Shown piece by piece: positions 31,486 through 40,600 of a DNA stretch of 64,000 nucleotides. The notes under the pieces are model-generated. The model ran no database searches. It saw nothing but the letters and a program-made list of their open reading frames with translations, and was not told where the DNA came from. Both the position numbers and the translations under genes were made by a program. The stretch spans positions 124,001-188,000 of the forward strand of contig WION01000059.1 in the NCBI GenBank assembly GCA_015039365.1, given 5' to 3'. This stretch comes from Amanita rubescens (Eukaryota; Basidiomycota; Agaricomycetes; Agaricales; Amanitaceae). Every line of letters starts with the position of its first letter. The first letter of the stretch is position 1.

Positions 31486-33234
31486 ATGTCATTCACATAC
31501 CAAGTTACTATGCAGAATGGAAATGACACCACCGACGCCGTTCAGCACTTCCCCTGGTCCGAATTTTATGCTGGAGAGACTATCGACACCCAATTCACCA
31601 CTTCCGCTAGACCCCACCGACCTCGACTCGTTCTCCATACCACCGACACCGACGAAGAAGACGCTGACCCGAACGACTTCGTTGATGTTCCCCACGGATC
31701 TCCCGATCAAACCTCGTCTCAGACGATCCCGATCACTCCCACCGAAACCCAGGAAACCCACCACGGAACATCAGAAACTCTGGCTGTACCTGGACGAATT
31801 ACGGAAGATCGCAATAGCCGACCGATCCCACCTAGAAACGCTGAAGACATTAGCGTTACCTTACATAGAGAAACGGCACTTGCCGGTCACGCTTCGACTC
31901 AATCTCATAACAAATCTATTCGAGGCAACGACCAGAGTCACGGTACAGATGGGACTAACCGCGATATGGCTGGCCCCATCATACAAACCACCCCCGATCT
32001 CTATCTCAGTTATCATGGAATTACTACTTACACCAAGGTTAGAGACCGCGTCACTCTGATCTGTAACGCCGCTAGACTACAGGTCAACATCTTTGACCAA
32101 GAAAGGATAGCTCGAGTCTGGCGACTCCTCATGGATTTCCGAACCGCCACTACCCTTGCCGGTCAAGCCCGAGATCAGTACAACTATCACTGTGCCGATT
32201 TAATCGAAACGTTTGTAAACGTTACGTCACTATATTGGGAAGACGTTCATCCGAAAGGAGGAAACCTAGATCAACTGGCGATAGATCTACTACGACGACT
32301 TCTCACAGCTGACGTCGAGCGCTATATCATCCTTGCTATAGAAAGCATTGACGACCAAAGGTTTGGACTAAAAATACAGCCTCACGATCAGAATAACCGA
32401 ATCGCTGTCAACCACTGGTTTCGCGCTACCAAAGCTACACCCGACCGACACCGAGCAACTAGATGCATTATGGAGACAGATCGTAAATCAAGAGAAATCT
32501 GGTGCCTCACCGGAAAGATCCGAGACCTCTTGTCCAGTATCCAAGGAGACACGGAATGGACCACAGCCGAATTCGCAGATGGAGTTCCCTTGCATCAACT
32601 CACTAGCGACCACATTGCGCAGATCAATAATGCGATCAGCGATCTCGATCTTCATCGCCGAATCCGTACAACAGGCGATCTCATTGAGGAAGAACCGAAA
32701 CGAGATAAGAAGGCTCCTCCTCCTCCTCGATCCGCATCACCCCCAACCACCACCGTTATTCGCCACGGAGTCTGGAATATTCCTGTCCCCACTACTCGAC
32801 GAAACGACACTCCGCCTTCTCGACGACCTACGACCCGCAGTATGACTAATGCCGCCAATCAACGCCCCCATCGTTACAACCGCTGCATTCACTGCCGAGG
32901 CAAACATGCCTCTGAGGATCACCATCTTGCTACTGCAATTCCTCCTGTGTCTACTCTATCTACACGCGCTCCCACGCGCCGACGTGATCCGACGCCCGAT
33001 CCTCCCACTAAGAAGAAAGGACGTTCTCAAACTACCACAAATACCCCCGCTTCCACTAGCCGCCGCCCTCATCAGCCGAAGAAGAAGGGAAAGAAGAAGG
33101 CACACCACGCGTCACAGTGTCAGGCATGCGTCAATGGACGACAGTGCGACGGAGCTGACGACGACGCCTGCGACCTTTATGGCGACTACGGCTATCAGCA
33201 CAACGACGTTGCCATGCACAACATGAACACCTGA
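31486..33234 (+). CDS. gypsy copy B: third ORF in the env position, unknown function
   Basis: A 582-codon frame starting one base after the pol stop (TGA-G-ATG) and ending 40 bp before the 3' LTR. The N-terminal 150 residues are Thr/Pro/Asp-rich. A more structured, helical-looking middle runs about residues 165-400 (V-W-R-L-L-M-D-F-R, L-L-R-R-L-L), followed by a Pro/Arg-rich tail. Two Cys/His clusters stand out: C-I-H-C-R-G-K-H-A-S-E-D-H-H near residue 468 and C-Q-A-C-V-N-G-R-Q-C near 545. No signal peptide or membrane helix is visible, so it does not look like an envelope protein. It may be a nucleic-acid-binding accessory protein. The frame is intact although pol in the same copy has nonsense mutations. 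Confidence 0.75.
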   Translation: MSFTYQVTMQNGNDTTDAVQHFPWSEFYAGETIDTQFTTSARPHRPRLVLHTTDTDEEDADPNDFVDVPHGSPDQTSSQTIPITPTETQETHHGTSETLAVPGRITEDRNSRPIPPRNAEDISVTLHRETALAGHASTQSHNKSIRGNDQSHGTDGTNRDMAGPIIQTTPDLYLSYHGITTYTKVRDRVTLICNAARLQVNIFDQERIARVWRLLMDFRTATTLAGQARDQYNYHCADLIETFVNVTSLYWEDVHPKGGNLDQLAIDLLRRLLTADVERYIILAIESIDDQRFGLKIQPHDQNNRIAVNHWFRATKATPDRHRATRCIMETDRKSREIWCLTGKIRDLLSSIQGDTEWTTAEFADGVPLHQLTSDHIAQINNAISDLDLHRRIRTTGDLIEEEPKRDKKAPPPPRSASPPTTTVIRHGVWNIPVPTTRRNDTPPSRRPTTRSMTNAANQRPHRYNRCIHCRGKHASEDHHLATAIPPVSTLSTRAPTRRRDPTPDPPTKKKGRSQTTTNTPASTSRRPHQPKKKGKKKAHHASQCQACVNGRQCDGADDDACDLYGDYGYQHNDVAMHNMNT

Positions 33235-33274
33235 ACGTTTTGTTGTTGCGGTCAACAACGTAGGGGAGAGCTAG

Positions 33275-33725
33275 TGTTACAACACGGTACGGACTCCCGC
33301 ATTATGCTTACATGATACGTCGGACATGTTTATTTTCTTTATGCATACCTTACTCGTTGTTCCCTTTATGCTCGATTCATACGGACTAACTCGTTACTTG
33401 ATTATACCATCCCTTGTTCCACATATGACGCTGTCCTTATACTTACTTTCGTACTTACCATTATTCATTAATTAGTACGTCTCATTGTACTTGCTAGTAT
33501 AAATACCGCATGTATTCTAGAGTCGAACCCTAAGTTCGACTTAGCTGTTTATTGTCGTCTGGCAATATAACCTTACTCTTAACTCATCTACCACAATCGT
33601 CCTCAGATCCTAAGTCAATGTCTTGACTTAGTATCAAACTTATAATCTTAACGTTTGACTTAAGACTTGTAATCGTGACTAGAGTTGCCACTGCAACTTA
33701 GGTTGAGATTAACGAGTTCGTAACA
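33275..33725 (+). repeat. 3' LTR of gypsy copy B
   Basis: 451 bp, TGTTACAACACGG to CGTAACA, preceded by the purine-rich GTAGGGGAGAGCTAG and followed by the target duplication GATTG at 33726-33730. Five differences from the 5' LTR, all at CpG positions. Confidence 0.95.
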
Positions 33726-33730
33726 GATTG

Positions 33731-34565
33731 AACCAAAGATGTACTCTTCATTTTGCTTTAACTCTACTTGTTGAATGTTATCTCTGCCACTAGTGTACAA
33801 TCTTTACCAATTTATCACTATGTTTGACAGTTATATCATCCTGCCTTTCCACCCTGGATCTGACAGCCTCCTCAATCTTGAATCAACCAAGGGGAATGTT
33901 GCCATTTACATAGATTTCACTCCACATGACATTCCCAATGATTGATGTGTGATGAATAGCATTCAGCAATAACCCTCAGGCTGATCAAGATAGACTGGTA
34001 CCTTTGTAGAGGGGTAAATGATGAGTGATAAATCTTGGAGCATTGCAATAATCCTGAGGCTGATCAAGATAAACTTGTACCCTTGTAGAGGGGTAAATGA
34101 TGAGTGATAAATCTTGGATTATTTAGATTATTTTGCTGAGCTATATAGGTATGGGTGCCATGTCACATGTTACTGTGACACTTAAGCCAAGACCCCTTGG
34201 GGGTGAGGGTCAGATCCAGGGGTAGGGGTTGAGAGGGGGTCAGACCCATGCAACCCCTACCCCTACCCCTGGCTGACCCCTCCCAAAACCCCCAGGGTTG
34301 GGCCAACCCCTGGCAATCACTAGGTACGCCCAAACTCAAACGAATCATAGTTTTACAAGGTCTGCAACTCTGAGTTTAGAGCAGTCCCTGTTCTATCTCG
34401 TTAACCCTCGAGTCCAGGTTTATCAAGCAGTAGTGGATACGCGCGATGTGCAGCGTGAGGAGGTAAGTGTATCTGAAGTGGGCTACTAGTGCTATCAAGC
34501 ACAGCGACCGTCGAATAATTTGTATGTCCGTTGTGGGCGTGGTAGTGTTAAGAGTCTTACGATTA
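33731..34565. other. CpG-poor stretch with tandem and inverted repeats
   Basis: No gene seen. It holds an ~82-bp tandem duplication at about 33967-34130 (keyword GTAGAGGGGTAAATGATG, twice). It also holds a G/C-rich hairpin whose arms are CCAGGGGTAGGGGTTG (34216-34231) and CAACCCCTACCCC (34251 on). The latter looks like part of a small non-autonomous DNA element ending near GGCAATCACTA at 34322. Confidence 0.55.
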
Positions 34566-35283
34566 TGTTAGGAGGTGATCCTGACACAACCACTAAGACA
34601 CTCAAGATCGAACGCAAGAATGGGAAGTGAGACTAGATTGCGTCTATGGACGACAGAAACAATCGTAAGACTAAGGAATACATAGGTAGACTTTGGTATA
34701 TATACTCTGACTCATTACTCCCACGCCGTCGTTCCGCGGAATCCTTATGTAAGCATGGGAACTTCTTGTAAATAAAAGAAAAGAAAAGGAAAAGAAAAGA
34801 TAATGAAATATCAACCGTTACACGATGCCTGCCAAGTTCTTCCAGAGATACCACAACTATACGGATCCGCCAGTACATAAAAAACTGTTTGGATGGGAAG
34901 ATGGAAAGTTCGACGAAGGATACCTGAAGAATATGAATAAGAAGTGGGCGGAGTGGAAATACATGAGGAAAATCGTGGAGGAGAATGATGATGATTCTCG
35001 GGACGAGAATCTTAAGGAGGGGGTGATGTAACGGTTGATATTTCATTATCTTTTCTTTTCCTTTTCTTTTCTTTTATTTACAAGAAGTTCCCACGCTTAC
35101 ATAAGGATTCCGCAGAACGACAGCGTGGGAGTAATGAGTCAGATTATATATACCGAAGTCTGCCTATGTATTCCTTAGTCTTACGATTGTTTCTGTCGTC
35201 CAGAGACGCAATCTAGTCTCACTTCCCATTCTTGCGTTCAATCTCGAGTGTCTTAGTGGTTGTGTCAGGATCACCTCCTAACA
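34566..35283. repeat. inverted pair of 257-bp LTRs around a 204-bp core
   Basis: 34566-34822 and 35027-35283 are near-perfect reverse complements of each other, each 257 bp, with LTR-like ends TGTAACGG...CCTAACA. The core between them ends in the purine-rich AAGGAGGGGG directly before the right LTR, as a polypurine tract would. It encodes 34825-35031, a 68-codon frame resembling the C-terminal end of a gypsy polyprotein. No flanking target duplication is evident. It is best read as the 3' end of a gypsy element plus an inverted LTR copy. Confidence 0.8.
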
Positions 35284-35464
35284 CCCTGGCTTATAATGGC
35301 AAGCCCTGGCTTATAGTGGCAAGCCCCAGCTTATACCAAGCCCTGGCCTGAGCCCAAGCTGGGCCTGAGCCAGCCGTAAGCCCTCTACTAGGGCCCAGCT
35401 TGCGTTTCTTACAAGCCCAAGCTGGGGCTTTTGAGCCGAGCTCAAGGCCCTGCACATCACTACC
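35284..35464. repeat. remnant of a small non-autonomous DNA element
   Basis: Packed with CCCTGGCTTATAATGGCAAG-type tandem repeats (about 22 bp) and with AAGCCCAAGCTGGGGCTT-like palindromes. It ends with GCACATCACTA, reminiscent of hAT-like termini in mushrooms. Only one end can be placed. Confidence 0.4.
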
Positions 35465-35778
35465 ACTGGGTAACTCTCCATAACATTTACAGCAATAGAT
35501 TACTTTCTAAATCCTTAAGCGAGCGGAGTTGAAAAATTTGAAGTTTATGTTTCCAAACCATAACCATCGTTTGAGATATACCTAGATACCGGATATAGAT
35601 CATCGACTATCATTCCCATCATTCAGCAGATATTGAGAGATCTCGTCATCGCTGGACAACAGAATTAGCTACACGGACTGAGTCGGAGGGTCATTGGACT
35701 GGAAATGAATATCACGAAGGTGAGAGGGGGCAAGGAGGGGATGATGTAGAGGAATCCGAAGCTGAAGAAGATCTAAAT

Positions 35779-36185
35779 TGTTAAATATAGAATTATATTT
35801 ATAGAATGATTAACTACTGATTGACTACAATCAATGTTACTCATATCGCTCGCGTCATCCTTTATGTATGACATAGAGATGACATCATAATGACATCATT
35901 ATGATATCATAGTGACATCATGATAGACTCATGATCACATCTTATGGTGTGCTTAGCACGCCATATCTTCTCATCTATACTATATGCTTACACATATGTA
36001 GATACATATTTGTTCTCTCTTAGTATATAAACCTGTCCTGTATCGTACAATAGGACAATCCATTCTCTTCCTCTTACTATCACTACTACGCCGAAGGGTA
36101 GTGCTAAGATCATATCGCAATAGGTAAGCTATTGCACCTGCTCATGCTGTGGACACGCTCTCGCGTAGACCTGTCTTCTTCGTCA
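35779..36185 (+). repeat. 5' LTR of copia
   Basis: 407 bp, TGTTAAATATAG to CTTCGTCA. U3 carries three TGACATCAT words (35879, 35891, 35913), CRE/ATF-like and partly palindromic. The TATA box TATATAAACC is at about 36021. A consensus 5' splice site GTAAGC lies at 36124, inside the LTR and downstream of the predicted transcription start. Confidence 0.93.
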
Positions 36186-36197
36186 GGTTATGGGCCC
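36186..36197 (+). promoter_or_regulatory. copia primer binding site, half-tRNA-iMet type
   Basis: GGTTATGGGCCC follows the LTR directly. Its complement, GGGCCCATAACC, matches the anticodon stem-loop of initiator Met tRNA (GGGCTCATAACC) with one mismatch. Priming from the internal half of tRNA-iMet is known for Drosophila copia and yeast Ty5. The match to this host's own tRNA is inferred. Confidence 0.65.
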
Positions 36198-37082
36198 CGC
36201 CGTCGATATTGCCAGGACCCACATCGCCGCTCGCTTGCTCGTCATCCGACATGATGTCCCACTGGTATAGTATCGCAGCGAGCCTGATATGGTCTTATCA
36301 TCTTGATATCACTAATCCTTGATATGGCATATGTGCTAATGACATGCGCCCGGACCCTAGGGCTTTAGGGGGATCTCCTAGACACCCAGGGATAAGGGTA
36401 CCTCCTATGTTTCTCGACGCTGGCATGGCAACGTCGGCCCCCACAGAGTTATACTTGCCCTCTGTGATGTGACTGGGGTATTCATGCACGATATAACATC
36501 ATAAGCCCCTAGAGGCTTTATAATACAATATGGCTCATATATAGAAACTTCTAGTATAAAGGACGTGCTGACACCTCATTGTGGGTGGTACACACAGTCT
36601 ATTAAGGATGCGCCCTTAGGGACTCCTTTAGTCGGAATGATCGTTAGGATCATTCTAAGTTTGGGCTCTATGGTGATCCCATAATCCCATTTAGAAGTTT
36701 CATATTGATTACCGGTCGTGCTTACATAATGGTCTGGGGGGTTTATGGACCAGACATTATTTCTATTTACAATCGCAACGGGTAAAACCGTGGTTCGCCC
36801 AAGAGCACTTGAGCCAGCGATTGATTTTGCATGTCATTTACAGCATTCAGGGATAATCCGAGCTTTCAAGACCGAGTGGACCTGTGGACCTGAGCTTTAT
36901 CTAAGCTTGGCTTGTAACTAAGTTACTCAGGGTCGGTTGGTTTAACCGAATATGGACTGTACTCGTAACCGAGGAACTCTATATAGTCTGACGTTCTAGT
37001 CTATGGCACCCTGATAACTTAATAAAGACGAATTAAACTTTTAGCTTTAATTAAGCTTTAAGCTCATTAAATTCTCTTTTAG

Positions 37083-37634
37083 GAAAGAAAACTGGATTCC
37101 GAAACTAGTACTCCGTTACCAGTTTACGAAGCCGAAGGAGAATCATTTCCTCCTACCCGGAGATTACCTCCTTCTTACGACGCTCCAATCCCACCGTTTC
37201 CCTTAATCCTAGGGGACCGAACTTTTATTGATACACCGGCACCAATTCCATCTTCGTCCTATTCCAGGACGATAGTTCGTGTTGTCAACCCTGACACCAG
37301 ATTCGGTGTCACAACTCGTGGACCTGTCACAGTTCACGATCGAAGAGATCACTTCCTAGCTGCGCGACTTACAAACGGCCGCACCTTACAAGACGAAATA
37401 ATACATCGTCGTAGACAGGAAGCTATCGAAGAAGGTGTTCCGCCCACCTTAGATCTTTGGATTCCACCCAGGGGCACTTCAGTAGCCCAACACATAGCAA
37501 ATAGGCGTACACGCCGTAATCTCGAAAGAGATAATCAAGAGGTTGAAAACCTCGAAAATCAAAGAAACTTCCGTTTCTTTTGGCGTCTTCTAACCGCCTA
37601 TATCATAATCTTCACCTCTGCCTTCCTCGTCTAA
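37083..37634 (+). other. copia leader: open frame with membrane-like C-terminus and no AUG
   Basis: 183 codons without a stop, starting right after an acceptor-like CTCTTTTAG whose TAG closes the frame upstream, and ending 2 nt before the gag-pol ATG. The composition is protein-like: a Pro-rich N-terminus, a helical Arg/Glu-rich part, and a final hydrophobic stretch (A-Y-I-I-I-F-T-S-A-F-L-V). There is no ATG in any frame in the whole 554 nt. It would be expressed only by splicing to an upstream exon or by a non-AUG start. It may equally be a leader kept AUG-free to let ribosomes reach gag. Confidence 0.45.
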
Positions 37635-37636
37635 AA

Positions 37637-40600
37637 ATGTCTAACGACTTGACGATTCCTAGTTCCATTCCCGTCTTAAATGGAACTAACTATAAAGAAT
37701 GGGAACGCATGATGCGTTTCCTATTACAAACTAAGGGACTATTTCAGTACCTTAAAGATGATTACGTTCATCCACGACGGATTACTCCGTTAGAACAATT
37801 CTTCATTGATACAGGTGTTCGTGCAGCCATAACTGCACAACCTGCGGTAGCAGCAGTTGCCGCGCATGGTACACATGCAGCAATACCTGCAATCCCAGCC
37901 GTTCAGGGTGAACCGGCTATCACCCAACAAATGGTTGATGATGCAAAGGCCGTAAAAAAGGCTTTTGAAGATTGGGTTGTCGAGGATGATCGCATCCTCG
38001 GATCCATAAATATGAAATGTTCTGCTACTATCCAGCAGATCAATTCAGAAGTAAATGCCGCAAGAGTCTTATGGCGGAATTTAGCAAATCAATACGGTGT
38101 AACAACGTCTGCCGGTATTTATAATGACTTCCAATTAGCCGTTACTTGGAAGTTTCAAGATAGAAAGGATCCCACACAATCCTTAAACGACCTCCTTGCC
38201 ATTATAAACCGCTTATCATCTAGCGGAATCGTATTGCCTGAAAATGTGCAGGCAATGATTGTACTTTCAGCTGTCCCCCGTCATTGGGACAATTTTGCCG
38301 CTGTGGTTCTTGCCACAACAGAACCATCGGATCTTACGATCCAAGGGATACTTCCCTTAATCCAGAATGAGTGGCGCCGAAGGCACCCTGAATCTGCTGC
38401 GACGGCTAATACGTCGCAACAACAGCAGCAACCATGGCAACAAGTACGTGGTCGAGGACGAGGACGTGCTCGTGGACGTGGCCGCGGAGCAGGTCGTGGA
38501 CGTGGGGGGAGGCCTTATTCTAGGCCTCCACAAGGCGCTCAAACACCGGCTCCTACTGCTCCTCCGGCAAATCAAAATTGGCCGGGTAAAGTTGAGGGCC
38601 AAACCCGTGGTCCTAACTGGGAGAGGAACCGAGAACGCCGAAAGGCAGATGCAGCTGAGAAGAAGGCTGCCAAAGCCGCAGAACATACTATGAGTTCTGC
38701 ACATACCGTTGCCCGTATTGGGCCTTATGACATCACTGAGCCAGTTGCCGGCTCTAGCAAAGGCAAACAAAGAGAAAAGGATGAACTGGACTTTGAGTCC
38801 TATAAATCGAACCGAGGAATGGGGATATCGTCAGACGATATCGATTATAAAAATATGGATATAGATCAGGAAGCTGAACTATATTACGACGATTATTACT
38901 ATGAAGATAACGGCGAACAATGGTATGAAACCATTAAGAAATTGGAAATGGCTAACTTTCTCTTTATAGAGGCAGCGATGAAAATGGTGTTCCCTAAATT
39001 GGGACATCATCGTCGTACTATAAATTCCTTCTTTGAACAATCTGTACTATATGATAGTATAAATTATAAAGAAAATTTAGACGAAAACTGCCTCGTAAGA
39101 GATAAGTTGTGTGATACAGCCATTTATAATGCAAATATGATTGAGCGATCATATAATATTGGTAACATGTTTAAGAAACCTTTTACATGTTTAGCGGTCA
39201 ATAAAAGAAAATTCAAGGATAAAGTACATCCGACATGTCCCTGTCCGGAATGTGTTGAGAAACGTACTGGAGATACACTATGGATGTGTGACTCCGGTGC
39301 ATCCGATCACTTTACCTTTAGTAGGAAAGACTTCTCTGAATACAGAGAATTTCCTGCAAATGAAAACCACAGTGTTAAAACTGCTAATGGTTTAGACCGT
39401 CTTGAGGGACTTGGCACAGTTATTCTTGAACACAAGTTATCCACAGGAGAAGTAACTCTCGTAAAGCTCTTCCCGGTATTATATATGCCACAGGCAACTG
39501 CACGCTTGATTTCAAACGGCAGATTGATCCGACAAGGATTATCTTGTAAACAAGATGAAAAGATGGTAGTCTTTTCCTTTAAAGACACGGGTAGAACGTG
39601 TATTGAAGGACATTACCTTATGCCCGAAGATACATTAGTTTACGCTCGTGGAAGGATCATTATAATGAATCCTACACTGGTTTCCGGTCCTGGCTTAGCC
39701 AACAGGAATTCAAAATTAATTCTTGATAGACCGACAAAGAAACCAAACGCAGAGTCTATAGAAAAACTATTGGACTACGAGACCTGGCATAAACGTTTTG
39801 GCCATCCATCTAACGAAGTCTTCTCGAAGATACCGTTAAATGTTAATGGATGGAAAGAAGTTACACTTCCAGAAGGAAAACTACGTTGTGAAGGTTGTCT
39901 AAAAGGCAAAATGAAGGCAAAACCTTATAAACTGTCTTCAAAGAGAGCTACTCGTCCCTTTGAGTTACTCCATATGGATCTTATGACCGTACTGGCCATA
40001 TCTTACCACAAATACAAATATATTGGTGTTATCGTTGACGATTTCACCTCGTATACGTGGATTGGTTTACTTAAAACCAAAGATCAAACTCTAGAATATT
40101 TTACCGGATGGTATAATGAGTTTGTAGATCCTAAACAACCTATTTCTCACCTCCGTTCTGATCGAGGGGGGGAATTTGTAAATAAAGCCTTTGAAGAATT
40201 CCTTAAATCCAAAGGAATTAAACATCAACAGACAGCTCCTTACACCCCACAACAAAATGGTCGCGTTGAACGCATGAATCAGACTTTGTCAGACAAAGCT
40301 GAGGCTATGCGGTTAGACGCAGGATGTCCGAAATCTTGGTGGGAGTTCTCATTCAGAACGGCTGTGCATGTCTACAACCGCACTCCCCTAAAACGGACTA
40401 AATGGAAGACCCCTCTGGAAAATCTTCTTAATAAAAAACCAGACGTATCATACTTTCGAGTATTTGGATGTGAAGCCTGGGTATTTATCCCTGATCAACG
40501 GAGACCAGATAAGCTGTCCGAGAAATCCGTTTTATGTACTTTTGTAGGATATGAATCAGGAACCAAAGGCTATAGGTTCATGACGTCGACAAACACACTG

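Larger units (their letters stand above)
12978..33725 (+). mobile_element. gypsy/chromovirus copy B, split by nested transposons, TSD GATTG
   Basis: LTRs of 451 bp at 12978-13428 and 33275-33725 are flanked by the 5-bp duplication GATTG (12973-12977, 33726-33730), so both belong to one insertion. The internal order is gag, pol (protease, RT, RNase H, integrase, chromodomain) and a third ORF. The element is 8.1 kb once the 12.6-kb Plavaka-like insertion in its RT is removed. The join restores the reading frame P-L-I-S-D-L. Two premature TGA codons in pol and CpG decay show it is dead. Confidence 0.95.

Noticed and set aside
31517..32059. Second plus-strand frame inside gypsy ORF3
   Set aside because: Composition shadow of ORF3; it starts inside ORF3 and has no independent support.
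31486..33234. Envelope gene
   Set aside because: No signal peptide, membrane helix or fusion-like sequence; Cys/His clusters point to nucleic-acid binding.
12978..33725. Repeat-induced point mutation (RIP)
   Set aside because: The changes are all at CpG and not at the CpA context of classical RIP; methylation decay explains them.
34825..35031. Independent small gene
   Set aside because: Lies between inverted LTRs, ends in a polypurine tract and resembles the tail of a gypsy polyprotein.
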